A stretch of 64,000 nucleotides of DNA from Georgenia sp. M64 (GTDB taxonomy: Bacteria; Actinomycetota; Actinomycetes; Actinomycetales; Actinomycetaceae). The position numbers and the translations under genes were made by a program. A model generated the notes under the pieces. It searched no databases. It worked only from the letters and a program-made list of their open reading frames with translations, and was not told the origin of the DNA. Of this stretch, positions 9,222 through 19,272 are shown piece after piece. The first letter of the stretch is position 1, and each line of letters starts with the position of its first letter. Location: the NCBI RefSeq assembly GCF_038049925.1, contig NZ_CP145809.1, forward strand, positions 1,240,001 through 1,304,000, given 5' to 3'.

Positions 9222-12200
9222 ATGGCTGCCGGAGGAACTGAAGACTTCGTCCACCTCCACGTGCACACCGAGTACTCGATGCTCGACGGCGCCGCCAAGC
9301 TCGACCCGCTGTTCGCCGAGGTCGGCCGGCTCGGCCAGAAGGCCGTCGCCATGACGGACCACGGCTACATGTTCGGCGCGTACGACTTCTGGAACAAGGC
9401 GCGCGGCGCCGGGATCAAGCCGATCATCGGCGTCGAGGCCTACCTCACCCCCGGCACGGCCCGGGCGGACAAGACCCGCGTGCGCTGGGGGGACGACTCC
9501 CAGAGCGACGACGACGTCTCCGCCCGCGGCTCCTACACCCACATGACCCTGCTGGCGGCGACGACGGAGGGGATGCACAACCTCTTCCGGATGGACTCCC
9601 TGGCCTCCCTCGACGGCCAGATGGGCAAGGCGCCGCGGATGGACCGCGAGCTGCTCACCACCTACGGCAAGGGCCTGGTCGCCACGACCGGGTGCCCCTC
9701 CGGCGAGGTGCAGACGCGCATCCGGCTCGGCCAGTACGACGAGGCCGTCCGCGCCGCGGCCGAGTTCCAGGACATCTTCGGCAGGGAGAACTACTACGTC
9801 GAGCTGATGGACCACGGCCTCGACCTGGAGAAGCGGGTCATCGCGGACCTGCTGCGTCTGGCCAAGGACATCGGCGCCCCGCTCCTGGCCACCAACGACT
9901 CCCACTACGTCACGGCCCAGGACCAGCCCACCCACGACGCGCTGCTGTGCATCAACTCCGGCTCGACCCTGGCCGACCCCGACCGGTTCGCCTTCACCGG
10001 CGACACGTACTACATCCGTTCCGCGGCCGAGATGCGCCGGCAGTGGCGCGAGCTGCCCGAGGCCTGCGACAACACCCTCGTCGTCGCCGAGCAGTGCGAC
10101 GTCGACTTCCGCACCTCGGCCCAGGGCGCGAACTACATGCCCCGCTTCGAGGTGCCGGCCGGTGAGGACGAGCACTCCTGGTTCGTCAAGGAGGTCGAGC
10201 GCGGACTGCACTACCGCTTCCCCGGCGGGATCCCCGACGACGTGCGCCGCCAGGCCGAGTACGAGGTCGGCATCATCACCCAGATGGGCTTCCCGGGGTA
10301 CTTCCTCGTCGTGGCGGACTTCATCAACTGGGCGAAGTCGCGCGGCATCCGCGTCGGCCCGGGCCGTGGCTCCGGCGCCGGGTCGATGGTCGCCTACGCC
10401 ATGCGCATCACCGACCTCAACCCCCTGCACCACGGCCTGATCTTCGAGCGGTTCCTCAACCCCGACCGTGTCTCGATGCCCGACTTCGACGTCGACTTCG
10501 ACGAGCGCCGGCGCGGGGAGGTCATCGACTACGTCACGCGCAAGTACGGCGACGACCGGGTCGCCCAGGTCGTCACCTACGGCACGATCAAGGCCAAGCA
10601 GGCCCTCAAGGACTCCTCGCGGGTGCTCGGCTACCCCTACGCGATGGGGGAGAAGCTCACCAAGGCGATGCCGCCGTCGGTCATGGGCAAGGACATCACC
10701 CTGTCGGGCATCTTCGACCCCACGGACAAGCGCTACGCCGAGGCCGAGGAGTTCCGCCAGGTCCACGCCGCCGACCCGGAGGCGCAGAAGATCGTCGCCA
10801 CCGCCCAGGGCCTGGAGGGCATCAAGCGCCAGTGGGGCGTCCACGCCTGCGCCGTCATCATGTCCTCGGACCCGCTGATCGACATCATCCCGATCATGCG
10901 GCGCCCCCAGGACGGGGCGATCATCACCCAGTTCGACTACCCCACGTGCGAGACCCTGGGCCTGCTGAAGATGGACTTCCTGGGCCTGCGCAACCTCACC
11001 GTCCTGGACGACGCCCTGCGCAACATGGCCCGCAACGGCAAGGAGCCGGTGGACCTGGAGACGCTCGGCCTGGACGACCCCGCGGCGTACGAGCTGCTCT
11101 CCCGCGGGGACACCCTCGGCGTCTTCCAGCTCGACGGCGGCGGCATGCGCACCCTCCTGCGGCTCATGCGCCCCGACAACTTCGAGGACATCTCCGCCGT
11201 CGGCGCCCTGTACCGCCCGGGCCCGATGGGCGCGAACTCCCACACCAACTACGCGCTGCGCAAGAACGGCCAGCAGCGGATCGACCCGATCCACCCCGAG
11301 CTGGAGGAGCCCCTCAAGGAGATCCTCGGCACCACCTACGGCCTGATCGTCTACCAGGAGCAGGTCATGGCCATCGCGCAGAAGGTCGCCGGGTTCACCC
11401 TCGGCCAGGCCGACCTGCTGCGCCGGGCCATGGGCAAGAAGAAGAAGGCCGAGCTCGACAAGCAGTACGCCGGGTTCGAGGCCGGCATGCTCGAGCGCGG
11501 GTACTCCGCCGCGGCCGTCAAGACCCTGTGGGACATCCTCCTGCCGTTCTCCGACTACGCCTTCAACAAGGCGCACTCGGCCGCCTACGGCGTGGTGTCG
11601 TACTGGACGGCCTACCTCAAGGCCAACCACCCCACCGAGTACATGGCCGCCCTGCTCACGTCCACGCAGGACAACAAGGACCGGCTGGGCCTCTACCTCG
11701 GCGAGTGCCGGCACATGGGCATCACCGTCCTGCCGCCGGACGTCAACACCTCCGCGGCGGACTTCACCCCCGTGGGGGCCGACATCCGCTTCGGGCTCGC
11801 GGCCATCCGCAACGTCGGCGCCAACGTCGTCCAGGCGATCATCGATGCCCGGACCGAGAAGGGTGACTTCACCTCCTTCCAGGACTTCCTCGACAAGGTC
11901 CCCGCCGTGGTGTGCAACAAGCGCACGGTGGAGTCCCTCGTCAAGGCGGGCGCGTTCGACTCCCTCGGGCACACCCGACGGGCCCTCGTGGCCCGCCACG
12001 AGGAGGCCATCGACGCGGTCGTGGACGTCAAGCGCAACGAGGCCGTCGGCCAGTTCGACCTCTTCGCCGGTCTCGGCGGCGACGCGGCACCGGGGACCGG
12101 CTTCAGCGTCGAGATCCCGGACCTGCCCGAGTGGGACAAGAAGCAGAAGCTCGCGTTCGAGCGGCAGATGCTCGGGCTCTACGTCTCCGACCACCCGCTG

Positions 12201-12770
12201 GCCGGGCTCGAGCACGTGCTCCAGCGCGCGGCCGACACCCAGATCTCCTCCCTCCTCGAGGACGAGGCGCGTCCCGACGGCTCCAGCGTCCACATCGCGG
12301 GGCTGGTGACGTCCCTGCAGCGGAAGATGACCAAGAACGGCAACCCCTGGGCCATCGCCACCGTGGAGGACCTGGCCGGGTCGATCGAGGTGCTGTTCTT
12401 CCCGCAGACGTTCGCCACCGTCTCCACCGCGCTGGCCGAGGACACCATCGTCACCGTGCGGGGGCGCCTCAACCGCCGCGACGACATCCCCACCGTCTAC
12501 GCCCAGGAGCTCACCCTCCCGGACGTCTCCGACGCCCAGAACGGGCCGGTGAGCCTGACGATGGTCGAGTCGCGCTGCACGGGCCCGGTGGTGGAGCAGC
12601 TCCGGGTCGTCCTCGGCAACCACCCCGGCACCGCCGAGGTCCGCCTGCGACTCACGCGGGGGAACAAGGCGCAGGTCGTCCAGCTGGCCGACCGGTTCCG
12701 GGTGGACCCCAGCCCCGCGCTCTTCGGCGACCTCAAGGCCCTCCTCGGGCCGAGCTGCCTCACCCACTGA
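9222..12770 (+). CDS. dnaE: DNA polymerase III alpha subunit
   Basis: 1182-residue replicative polymerase, DnaE1 type. An N-terminal PHP domain ([16 protein letters not shown], then [10 protein letters not shown]) precedes the C-family polymerase core with PDFDVDFDE at residue 420 (Asp421/423/425 include catalytic aspartates), [15 protein letters not shown], and [10 protein letters not shown]; an OB domain lies near the C-terminus ([20 protein letters not shown]). TACACT (9209-9214) ends 7 bases before ATG 9222, suggesting a leaderless transcript, so the GTG at 9198 was rejected. No full-length gene partner follows on this strand. Confidence 0.97.
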   Translation: MAAGGTEDFVHLHVHTEYSMLDGAAKLDPLFAEVGRLGQKAVAMTDHGYMFGAYDFWNKARGAGIKPIIGVEAYLTPGTARADKTRVRWGDDSQSDDDVSARGSYTHMTLLAATTEGMHNLFRMDSLASLDGQMGKAPRMDRELLTTYGKGLVATTGCPSGEVQTRIRLGQYDEAVRAAAEFQDIFGRENYYVELMDHGLDLEKRVIADLLRLAKDIGAPLLATNDSHYVTAQDQPTHDALLCINSGSTLADPDRFAFTGDTYYIRSAAEMRRQWRELPEACDNTLVVAEQCDVDFRTSAQGANYMPRFEVPAGEDEHSWFVKEVERGLHYRFPGGIPDDVRRQAEYEVGIITQMGFPGYFLVVADFINWAKSRGIRVGPGRGSGAGSMVAYAMRITDLNPLHHGLIFERFLNPDRVSMPDFDVDFDERRRGEVIDYVTRKYGDDRVAQVVTYGTIKAKQALKDSSRVLGYPYAMGEKLTKAMPPSVMGKDITLSGIFDPTDKRYAEAEEFRQVHAADPEAQKIVATAQGLEGIKRQWGVHACAVIMSSDPLIDIIPIMRRPQDGAIITQFDYPTCETLGLLKMDFLGLRNLTVLDDALRNMARNGKEPVDLETLGLDDPAAYELLSRGDTLGVFQLDGGGMRTLLRLMRPDNFEDISAVGALYRPGPMGANSHTNYALRKNGQQRIDPIHPELEEPLKEILGTTYGLIVYQEQVMAIAQKVAGFTLGQADLLRRAMGKKKKAELDKQYAGFEAGMLERGYSAAAVKTLWDILLPFSDYAFNKAHSAAYGVVSYWTAYLKANHPTEYMAALLTSTQDNKDRLGLYLGECRHMGITVLPPDVNTSAADFTPVGADIRFGLAAIRNVGANVVQAIIDARTEKGDFTSFQDFLDKVPAVVCNKRTVESLVKAGAFDSLGHTRRALVARHEEAIDAVVDVKRNEAVGQFDLFAGLGGDAAPGTGFSVEIPDLPEWDKKQKLAFERQMLGLYVSDHPLAGLEHVLQRAADTQISSLLEDEARPDGSSVHIAGLVTSLQRKMTKNGNPWAIATVEDLAGSIEVLFFPQTFATVSTALAEDTIVTVRGRLNRRDDIPTVYAQELTLPDVSDAQNGPVSLTMVESRCTGPVVEQLRVVLGNHPGTAEVRLRLTRGNKAQVVQLADRFRVDPSPALFGDLKALLGPSCLTH

Positions 12771-12813
12771 CCGCCGACCGGGCGACCGGCCGGCCCAGGG
12801 CGGGCCGACCCAC

Positions 12814-12867
12814 CCGCCGTCCTCAGCCGACGCGGGTGGCCCGCCGTCCTCAGCCGACGCGGGCGGC
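12814..12867. repeat. Two 27-bp direct repeats at the end of the S4 gene
   Basis: Units 12814-12840 and 12841-12867 differ at one base. The second unit holds the stop codon (12850-12852, minus strand) and the last codons of the S4 protein, so the first looks like a duplication of a coding end lying between the convergent dnaE and S4 genes. Confidence 0.85.
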
Positions 12868-13077
12868 CCGGGTCCCGGTCGGCACGGCGACCTCGACGAG
12901 GTCACCCGGGGCGAGCTGGCGGCCGCGACGGGTCTCGACCTCGCCGCCGACGGAGACCTCCCCCTCCGCGATGAGCTCGCGGGCCTGCGCGCCGGAGTCG
13001 GCGAGCCCGGCGAGCTTGAGGAACTGGCCCAGGCGGATGGTGCCGCTGGCGGGGACGGTGGGAACGGGCTCGGTCAT
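12850..13077 (-). CDS. Small S4-domain RNA-binding protein (YbcJ-like)
   Basis: 75-residue protein consisting almost entirely of an S4 RNA-binding fold: [20 protein letters not shown], then [21 protein letters not shown] and GDLVEVAVP. YbcJ-like proteins are thought to bind structured RNA; the target is unknown. ATG at 13077 is the only start giving the usual short N-terminus. It converges with dnaE and is divergent from hisD. Confidence 0.85.
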   Translation of the reverse strand: MTEPVPTVPASGTIRLGQFLKLAGLADSGAQARELIAEGEVSVGGEVETRRGRQLAPGDLVEVAVPTGTRAARVG

Positions 13078-13173
13078 GACCCGATCCTGCCAGGTGGCCA
13101 CGGCGCCGGCGGCGCCGGGGGCGGCGGGGGCCGGCCGGCCGCGGGCCGCCCGGGACCGGCCGGGCGGCGCCAC

Positions 13174-13179
13174 TAGGAT
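13174..13179 (+). promoter_or_regulatory. hisD -10 element, leaderless start
   Basis: TAGGAT ends 7 bases before the hisD ATG at 13187 and no Shine-Dalgarno is seen, the pattern of a leaderless actinobacterial mRNA. Confidence 0.6.
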
Positions 13180-13186
13180 CGACGTC

Positions 13187-14542
13187 ATGCTCAAGCGCAT
13201 CGACCTGCGAGGCCAGAGACTCACCGCCGCAGAGCTCGCCGCGGTCCTGCCGCGGGCGGCGCTGGACGTCGAGCGGGCCATGGAGCAGATCCGGCCGGTC
13301 ATCGACGACGTCCGGGCTCGGGGGGCCGCGGCGCTGCGCGAGCTCGCGGAGCGCTTCGACGGCGTCCGGCCCGAGCACCTGCGGGTGCCTCGACAGGCCC
13401 TGACGGACGCCCTGGCCGGGCTCGACCCGGAGGTCCGCGAGGCGCTGGAGATCTCCATCGCCAACAACCGCGCCGGGCACGCCGCCCAGCTCCCGCACGA
13501 GACGAGCACCGAGATCACCCCGGGCGGGTTCGTCCGCCAGCGCTGGGTGCCGGTGCGCCGGGTGGGGCTCTACGTCCCCGGCGGGCTGGCCGTGTACCCC
13601 TCGAGCGTGGTGATGAACGCCGTCGCGGCCCAGGTGGCCGGGGTCGCCGAGCTCGCGGTGGCGAGCCCCCCGCAGCGCGGGTTCGGCGGGTTGCCGCACC
13701 CGGTCATCCTCGCGGCGTGCGAGCTCCTCGGTGTGCACGAGGTCTACGCGGCCGGGGGCGCGCAGGCGGTGGCGATGTTCGCGTACGGCGCCGCCACCGA
13801 GGACGAGACGGACCGGGCGGACCTCGCGGCGGCCGGCGTCGAGGGCAACCTGCTGTGCGAGCCCGTGGACGTCGTGACCGGGCCGGGCAACGTCTACGTC
13901 GCGGCGGCCAAGCGCGCCGTCATGGGCACGGTCGGCATCGACGCGGAGGCCGGCACGACCGAGATCGCCGTCCTCGCCGACTCCACGGCGCACCCCGCCC
14001 ACGTGGCGGTGGACCTCATGTCCCAGGCGGAGCACGACCCCGCGGCCGCGTCGGTGCTCATCACCGACTCCATCGAGCTCGCCGACGCCGTCGACGCCGA
14101 GATCGCCGCGCGCGTCCCGGTCACCCGGCACGCCGAGCGGATGCGCACCGCGCTCGGCGGTCCGCAGTCGGGCACCGTCCTGGTCGCCGACCTCGACCAG
14201 GCCGTCGCCGTCGCCGACGCCTACGGCGCCGAGCACCTCGAGGTCCAGACGGTCGACGCCGCCGAGGTCGCGGCCCGGATCCGCAACGCGGGGGCCATCT
14301 TCGTCGGGCCGTTCTCGCCCGTGCCGCTGGGCGACTACATCGCGGGGTCCAACCACGTCCTGCCCACCGGCGGGACCGCCCGGTTCGCCTCGGGCCTCAA
14401 CGTCATGGCGTTCATCCGGTCCGTGCAGGTCATCGAGTACGACGAGCGGGCGCTCAAGGAGATGGCCGCCCCGCTGACGGCCCTGGCCGCCTCCGAGGAC
14501 CTGCCCGGGCACGCCGAGGCGGTCAACACCCGGTTCGTCTAG
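13187..14542 (+). CDS. hisD: Histidinol dehydrogenase
   Basis: 451-residue zinc enzyme for the last two steps of histidine synthesis (L-histidinol to L-histidine, NAD-dependent). Family blocks are clear: [60 protein letters not shown], the QAEHDP zinc-site block and EHLEVQ. It is separated from hisC by about 4.7 kb of other genes but has its own promoter. The stop TAG shares one base with the next gene's GTG. Confidence 0.96.
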   Translation: MLKRIDLRGQRLTAAELAAVLPRAALDVERAMEQIRPVIDDVRARGAAALRELAERFDGVRPEHLRVPRQALTDALAGLDPEVREALEISIANNRAGHAAQLPHETSTEITPGGFVRQRWVPVRRVGLYVPGGLAVYPSSVVMNAVAAQVAGVAELAVASPPQRGFGGLPHPVILAACELLGVHEVYAAGGAQAVAMFAYGAATEDETDRADLAAAGVEGNLLCEPVDVVTGPGNVYVAAAKRAVMGTVGIDAEAGTTEIAVLADSTAHPAHVAVDLMSQAEHDPAAASVLITDSIELADAVDAEIAARVPVTRHAERMRTALGGPQSGTVLVADLDQAVAVADAYGAEHLEVQTVDAAEVAARIRNAGAIFVGPFSPVPLGDYIAGSNHVLPTGGTARFASGLNVMAFIRSVQVIEYDERALKEMAAPLTALAASEDLPGHAEAVNTRFV

Positions 14543-15012
14543 TGCGCCGGCTGCCACGGGCCGTCGCCCGCGCGCCGGTGCCGATCTTCCGGGCGGGCCT
14601 GGGTCCGCTCCTGGGCGGGGCGCTGGTGATGGTCGAGCACCGCGGGCGGGTCACGGGCCGGTCCCGCACCGTCGTCCTGGAGGTGGTGGAGCGGGCCGGC
14701 CGGGCGGGTCGCGGCGGCGTGCCCACGATCGTCGTCGTCGCGGGGTTCGGCCCAGGCTCGCAGTGGTACCGCAACGTGGCGGCCGAGCCGCGCGTGCGGG
14801 TGTGGTGGGGGACCCGGCGCGCGGTGCCGGCGGTCGCGGAGCTGCTCGGCCCGGTCGGGAGCGCGGAGGTCCTCCGCCGCTACCGGGCGGCTCACCCCTG
14901 GCGGGCGAGGTTCGTCTCCCGCGCCCTCGGGGTGCCGGCACTGGCGTCGGGACCGGTCGACGCCGGTCTGGTCGCCCGGCTGCCGGCGGTGCGTCTACGG
15001 CCGGTCCGCTGA
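14542..15012 (+). CDS. Deazaflavin-dependent nitroreductase family protein (DDN-like)
   Basis: 156-residue protein resembling the F420-dependent nitroreductase/DDN split-barrel family: VMVEHRGRVTGRSRTVVLEV, then VVVAGFGPGSQWYRNVAAEP with the W-[YF]-x-N motif, and a C-terminal AHPWRARFVSR. Such proteins reduce quinones or xenobiotics with F420H2. GTG start at 14542 overlaps hisD by one base; translation is probably coupled. Substrate unknown. Confidence 0.78.
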   Translation: MRRLPRAVARAPVPIFRAGLGPLLGGALVMVEHRGRVTGRSRTVVLEVVERAGRAGRGGVPTIVVVAGFGPGSQWYRNVAAEPRVRVWWGTRRAVPAVAELLGPVGSAEVLRRYRAAHPWRARFVSRALGVPALASGPVDAGLVARLPAVRLRPVR

Positions 15013-15027
15013 GCCGTCGCTCAGCGG
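15006..15027. terminator. Bidirectional hairpin between convergent genes
   Basis: CCGCTGAG (15006-15013) pairs with CTCAGCGG (15020-15027) around a 6-base loop. It overlaps both the stop of the DDN-like gene and the stop of the HAD gene on the other strand. No T run, so weak as an intrinsic terminator. Confidence 0.45.
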
Positions 15028-15803
15028 TCGAGCCAGGACGGGAGGTCGGCGATCGAGTCGAGGACGACGTCGGCCTCGCCGTGGGCCGAGCTCTCCGCCC
15101 CGGGCAGGTACTTGCCGGTGCGCACGAGGACGCCGGTCAGCCCGCACGCCTGGGCGGCGAGCACGTCGGCGTCGACGTCGTCGCCCACCATGACCGCGTC
15201 GCCGGGTGCCGCACCCAGCACGGCGAGGGCGGTGGTGAAGAACGCCCGGGCGGGTTTGCCCACCACCACGGCCTCGACGCCGGCGGCCCGCTCGAGCCCG
15301 GCGAGGAACGCGCCGGTGTCGAGCTGGAGACCGACGTCGGTGCGCCAGAACAGGTTGCGGTGCATCGCCACGAGGACGGCGCCGGCTCGCAGCGTGCGGA
15401 AGGCCCGGTCGAGGGCCTCGTAGGAGAGCTCGGGCCCGGCGCCACCGAGCAGCACCACGTCGGCGTTCGCGTCAGGGTCGGTGACGAGGTCGACGCCGGG
15501 GAGGTCCTCGGCGATGTCGCCGTTGCTCAGCAGGAGGCACCGGGCGCCGGGGTGGTGCTCGGCGAGGTACGCGGCCGTGAGCACGGGGGCGGTGAGCACC
15601 TCCGAGGCCGCGACGTCGAACCCCGCGGTCCGCAGCCCGGCGACGACGGAGGCACGCGGGCGCGAGGTGGTGTTGGTGACGAGGAGCAGGTCCAGGTCGC
15701 GCTCGCGCAGCGCGGCGAGGGCCTCCACCGCGCCTGGCAGCGGCCGCCAGGAGACGGTGAGCACGCCGTCGACGTCGAGCAGGACGGCACGTCTGGCGTC
15801 CAT
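15021..15803 (-). CDS. HAD superfamily hydrolase, class IIA
   Basis: 260-residue HAD phosphatase. Motif I is AVLLDVDGVLTVSW (DxD nucleophile/acid), motif II is LLLVTNTTSRP, motif III Lys is in VVVGKPARAFF, and motif IV is GDAVMVGDDVDADVLAAQ. The architecture resembles HDHD2/LHPP-type phosphatases. It starts 15 bases after the recQ stop on the same strand, so both are probably one operon. Substrate unknown. A second class IIA HAD gene lies at 61959. Confidence 0.85.
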   Translation of the reverse strand: MDARRAVLLDVDGVLTVSWRPLPGAVEALAALRERDLDLLLVTNTTSRPRASVVAGLRTAGFDVAASEVLTAPVLTAAYLAEHHPGARCLLLSNGDIAEDLPGVDLVTDPDANADVVLLGGAGPELSYEALDRAFRTLRAGAVLVAMHRNLFWRTDVGLQLDTGAFLAGLERAAGVEAVVVGKPARAFFTTALAVLGAAPGDAVMVGDDVDADVLAAQACGLTGVLVRTGKYLPGAESSAHGEADVVLDSIADLPSWLDR

Positions 15804-15818
15804 GGACCGACCTTAGCC

Positions 15819-18155
15819 TCAGCGCACGGCCAGGACGAAGGGGTGGACGGCACCCGCGCCGGCGCGACGCAGCAGCCGGGCCGCGACGGTGAGGGTCCAC
15901 CCCGAGTCGGTGAGGTCGTCCACGAGGACGACGGTGCGCCCGGGCAGCCCGGCCAGGGCGGCCTCGCCGAGGTCGAGGCGCAGCCGGCGCTCCACGGCGG
16001 CCAGCCGCTGCGCCGAGTTGACGTCGTGGCGGCCGGGGGCCTGCTGCGGGTCCGGCGAGACGGCGCCCACCACCGGGACGCCGAGGATCTTGGCGACGCC
16101 GGCCGCGAGGTGCGCCACGAGCCGGGGCCGGGTGGCCGAGCCGACCACCACCACGCCGTCCACACCGGGGGAGCCGTCACCGCGCCTCAGCGCCGGGGCC
16201 CACTCGCGCAGCACGGTCTCGACCGGCCGGCGCAGGGCGGCGGGGAGCATCCCGTCCGCACCGTGCGCGGCCTCCTGGGCGCCGGAGCCGGGAGCGCCGG
16301 AGCCGGGGGCGCCCGGGCCGGGAGCGCCGGAGCCCACGGCGCCGGAGGGGTCGTGGGCCGCGGCCGTCCCGGCGGCGACGGACGGTGCGGCCCGGCCGGG
16401 CGCATCCCCCCGGGCGGGCTCGAAGAGGTCACGCAGGGGGCCCGACCAGCCCAGCCCGTCCAGGCGCGCGAGCGCCCTGCCGTCCTCGGCCCGATCCTCG
16501 GCGGAGATCCGGCCCCGCACCGAGATGCCGAGGGTCTCCATGCCCGAGGGCCACTGCCGCCGGGCGGCCACCTCGATCCCTGGACGGTCCATGGCCGCGC
16601 GGGCATCGCGCAGGGCGCCGTCGTCGACCTCGGCGACGAGGTCCAGCCCGCCGCACAGGTCGCACCGGCCGCAGCGCCACCCGGGCTCGAGGTCGGGGTC
16701 GTCGAGCTGGTCGCGCAGGTAGGCCATCCGGCACGCACCGGTGCCCAGCCGCTGGTAGGCCACCATGGCGTCCTGCTCGGCCCGGCGGGTCGCGCTCACC
16801 CGGGCGTAGCGCTCGGTGTCGTAGGTCCACGGCGCCCCGGTGGTCTCCCAGCCGCCGCGCACCCGGCGCACCGCGCCGTCGACGTCGAGGACCTTGAGCA
16901 TCGTCTCGAGCCGGTTGCGGCGCAGGTCGACCATCGGCTCGAGCGCCGCCGTCGACATCGTCCCGCCGTCGGCCAGGGTCGCCAGGGTGGCCCGCACGGC
17001 GGGCTCCGGCGGGAAGGCGAGGGAGCCGAAGTACGCCCAGATGTCCTGGTCCTCACGGCCGGGGAGCAGGACGACGTCGGCCCGGTCGACGCCGCGCCCG
17101 GCGCGGCCGACCTGCTGGTAGTAGGCGACCGGCGAGGACGGGGCCCCGAGGTGGACGACGAAGGCGAGGTCGGGCTTGTCGAAGCCCATCCCGAGGGCCG
17201 AGGTCGCCACGAGGGCCTTGACACGGTTCTCCTTGAGGTCGGCCTCGAGCTGCTCGCGCTCGGCGGTGTCGGTCTGGCCGGTGTAGGCGCGCACCTCGTG
17301 GCCGGCCAGCCGCAGCTGCTCGGCCACCTGCTGCGCCGATGAGACCGTCATCGCGTAGACGATGCCCGAGCCGGACCACCGGCCCAGCTGGCCCGCGAGC
17401 CACGCCACCCGGGCCGCCTGGTCGGCCAGCTCCAGCACGCCGAGGTGGAGGGAGGGGCGGTCGAGGCCGCCGCGCAGGACCAGGACGCCGTCCTCGCCTC
17501 GGCCCACCCCCAGCTGCTCGGCGACGTCGGCGCTCACCCGCGCGTTGGCGGTGGCGGTGGTGGCCAGCACCGGGATGCCGCTCGGCAGGTCCTCCAGCAG
17601 GGTGCGGATGCGCCGGTAGTCGGGCCGGAAGTCGTGCCCCCAGTCGGAGATGCAGTGCGCCTCGTCGACGACCACCAGCCCGGCGCTCGCGGCCAGACGG
17701 GGGAGGACCTCGTCCCGGAAGCCGGGGTTGTTGAGCCGCTCCGGCGAGCACAGCAGGACGTCGACCTCGCCGGCGGCGATCGCCGCGTGGACGCCCTCCC
17801 ACTCGGTGACGTTCGCGGAGTTGATCGTCACCGCGCGGATGCCGGCCCGGGCCGCCGCGGCGATCTGGTCGCGCATGAGGGCGAGCAGCGGCGAGACGAT
17901 CACGGTCGGGCCGGCCGGCGGGCCGTCGCCGGTGCCGGCACGGAGCAGAACCGTCGCGACGAAGTACACCGCCGACTTCCCCCAGCCGGTCGCCTCGACC
18001 ACGAGCGCCCGGCGCCGGTGCGCCACGAGGGCCTCGACAGCGCTCCACTGGTCCTCGCGCAGCCGGGCGTCGGGACGGCCCACGAGGGCGCGCAGGGCCT
18101 CCTCGGCCCGGTCGCGCAGGTCCTGCTGTGCCGTCGTCGTCTCCACGTCTCCCAC
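15819..18155 (-). CDS. recQ: RecQ-family DNA helicase with C-terminal phosphoribosyltransferase-like domain
   Basis: 778 residues from the GTG at 18155; a GTG at 18146 is possible. Helicase core: Walker A as GWGKS (57-61, usually GGGKS), DEAH at 164-167 in the RecQ signature VVDEAHCISDWGHDFRPDY, then MGFDKPDLAFVVHLG and QQVGRAGRG. A Cys cluster (about 473-500, WRCGRCDLCGG) marks the zinc domain. A Gly/Ala/Pro/Ser linker (about 578-635) leads to a C-terminal domain with TVVLVDDLTDSGWTL (about 738-752), which looks like the PRPP loop of type I phosphoribosyltransferases. This extended form is known in actinobacteria. No HRDC domain was seen. Confidence 0.88.
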   Translation of the reverse strand: MGDVETTTAQQDLRDRAEEALRALVGRPDARLREDQWSAVEALVAHRRRALVVEATGWGKSAVYFVATVLLRAGTGDGPPAGPTVIVSPLLALMRDQIAAAARAGIRAVTINSANVTEWEGVHAAIAAGEVDVLLCSPERLNNPGFRDEVLPRLAASAGLVVVDEAHCISDWGHDFRPDYRRIRTLLEDLPSGIPVLATTATANARVSADVAEQLGVGRGEDGVLVLRGGLDRPSLHLGVLELADQAARVAWLAGQLGRWSGSGIVYAMTVSSAQQVAEQLRLAGHEVRAYTGQTDTAEREQLEADLKENRVKALVATSALGMGFDKPDLAFVVHLGAPSSPVAYYQQVGRAGRGVDRADVVLLPGREDQDIWAYFGSLAFPPEPAVRATLATLADGGTMSTAALEPMVDLRRNRLETMLKVLDVDGAVRRVRGGWETTGAPWTYDTERYARVSATRRAEQDAMVAYQRLGTGACRMAYLRDQLDDPDLEPGWRCGRCDLCGGLDLVAEVDDGALRDARAAMDRPGIEVAARRQWPSGMETLGISVRGRISAEDRAEDGRALARLDGLGWSGPLRDLFEPARGDAPGRAAPSVAAGTAAAHDPSGAVGSGAPGPGAPGSGAPGSGAQEAAHGADGMLPAALRRPVETVLREWAPALRRGDGSPGVDGVVVVGSATRPRLVAHLAAGVAKILGVPVVGAVSPDPQQAPGRHDVNSAQRLAAVERRLRLDLGEAALAGLPGRTVVLVDDLTDSGWTLTVAARLLRRAGAGAVHPFVLAVR

Positions 18156-18200
18156 GCTCTCACACCGCACCGACACGCCCGCTCCCGGGTGTGGACGACG

Positions 18201-18214
18201 GGGACATTCGTCAC
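18201..18214 (+). promoter_or_regulatory. DosR/DevR-like box upstream of the universal stress protein gene
   Basis: GGGACATTCGTCAC matches the mycobacterial DosR core GGGACTWWAGTCCC at 11 of 14 positions (consensus from memory). A CACGCT -10-like element followed by GGGG starts 23 bases downstream (18238-18243), placing the box centre near -43. The same layout is seen at 34063 and 49782. Confidence 0.55.
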
Positions 18215-18294
18215 CCGCGGGGCGCCGGGAGCCGTGCCACGCTGGGGCCGCGGCGTCGCGGGTCCCGCGACCGCACGGCACGGAGGAGGACCCC

Positions 18295-19164
18295 ATGTCC
18301 ACCACCACGGCACCGGTCGGCAGCGTGGTCGTCGGGACCGACGGCTCCCCCCACGCCGAGGTCGCGCTCGACTGGGCGGCCGCGGAGGCCGCCCGGCGCG
18401 GGACCGGCCTGCACGTCCTCTACGCCTACCCCTGGCTCGCCCGGGCGCGGGCCTGGGAGTTCGCCCCCGACCTGGCAGAGCTCACCCACGGCGACGACGT
18501 CGTCGCCGCCGCGGCCGCGCGCGCCCGGTCCGCCCGCCCGGGCCTGACGGTGACGACGGAGGTCGTGGTCGACGACCCGTCGGTGGCCATCACCCTCGCC
18601 TCCTGCGACGCCGCCGTGGTCGTCGTCGGCGCGCGGGGGCTGGGTGCGGTGGCCGAGGTCCTCGGCTCGGTGTCCCTGCGGGTGGCCGAGCACGCGTACG
18701 CCCCGGTCGTCGTGGTCCGCGCGGACGGGTTCGCCGAGGACACCCGGCGGGTGGCCGTGGGCCTGGACCCCCACGACGACGACGGCGAGACCCTGCGCTA
18801 CGCCCTCGACGACGCCCGTCGGCGCAAGGTGGGTCTCCTCGCCGTCCAGGGGGTGCAGCTGCGCACCGAGCACCCCGACGACGTCTACGTCCAGCGCCTG
18901 ACCGAGGTCGTCGAGGCGGGGGAGAGCCGCGTCCGCGACCGGCTCGACGTCTGGCGGGAGCGGTACCCCGACGTGCCCGTCGAGCTGCGCCAGGTGCGCG
19001 AGCACCCGGCCGACGCGCTCGCCGACGCGGCGGCCGAGTGCGCCGTCGTGGTCGTGGGCAGCCGCGGGCACGGCGGCCTGGCCGGGCTCCTGCTCGGGTC
19101 CGTCAGCCGCGCACTGCTCCACCGCGCCCCGGTCGTCGCGGTGGTGCGGCACGTGCGCGAGTGA
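18295..19164 (+). CDS. Universal stress protein, two tandem Usp domains
   Basis: 289 residues, two UspA-like domains (about 8-140 and 150-287). Each begins with a strand and ends with a nucleotide-loop motif: domain 1 VVVVGARGLGAVAEVLGSVS (one residue short of canonical G-2x-G-9x-G-S) and domain 2 VVVVGSRGHGGLAGLLLGSV (canonical). Tandem Usps bind ATP and in mycobacteria belong to the dormancy regulon. GGAGGA precedes the ATG. The upstream DosR-like box fits a hypoxia or redox role. Divergent from recQ. Confidence 0.92.
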   Translation: MSTTTAPVGSVVVGTDGSPHAEVALDWAAAEAARRGTGLHVLYAYPWLARARAWEFAPDLAELTHGDDVVAAAAARARSARPGLTVTTEVVVDDPSVAITLASCDAAVVVVGARGLGAVAEVLGSVSLRVAEHAYAPVVVVRADGFAEDTRRVAVGLDPHDDDGETLRYALDDARRRKVGLLAVQGVQLRTEHPDDVYVQRLTEVVEAGESRVRDRLDVWRERYPDVPVELRQVREHPADALADAAAECAVVVVGSRGHGGLAGLLLGSVSRALLHRAPVVAVVRHVRE

Positions 19165-19260
19165 GCCGCCGGCCCCACCTCCGCAGACCTCACACCGGTC
19201 CGTCTCGCCCGCGGTGGTCCGGGCCCCGGACGCCGCACGGCCGGGGTGGACCGCGCGGCC

Positions 19261-19266
19261 TAGAAT
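19261..19266 (+). promoter_or_regulatory. hisC -10 element, leaderless start
   Basis: TAGAAT ends 6 bases before the hisC GTG at 19273, with no Shine-Dalgarno. It would drive the hisC-hisB-unknown-hisH-priA-sseB unit. Confidence 0.6.
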
Positions 19267-19272
19267 CCTGGG

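Noticed and set aside
8475-12905. A 1476-codon open frame on the minus strand across dnaE
   Set aside because: It lies opposite the clear dnaE reading frame; at this GC content antisense frames stay open by chance, and its translation has no recognisable domain.
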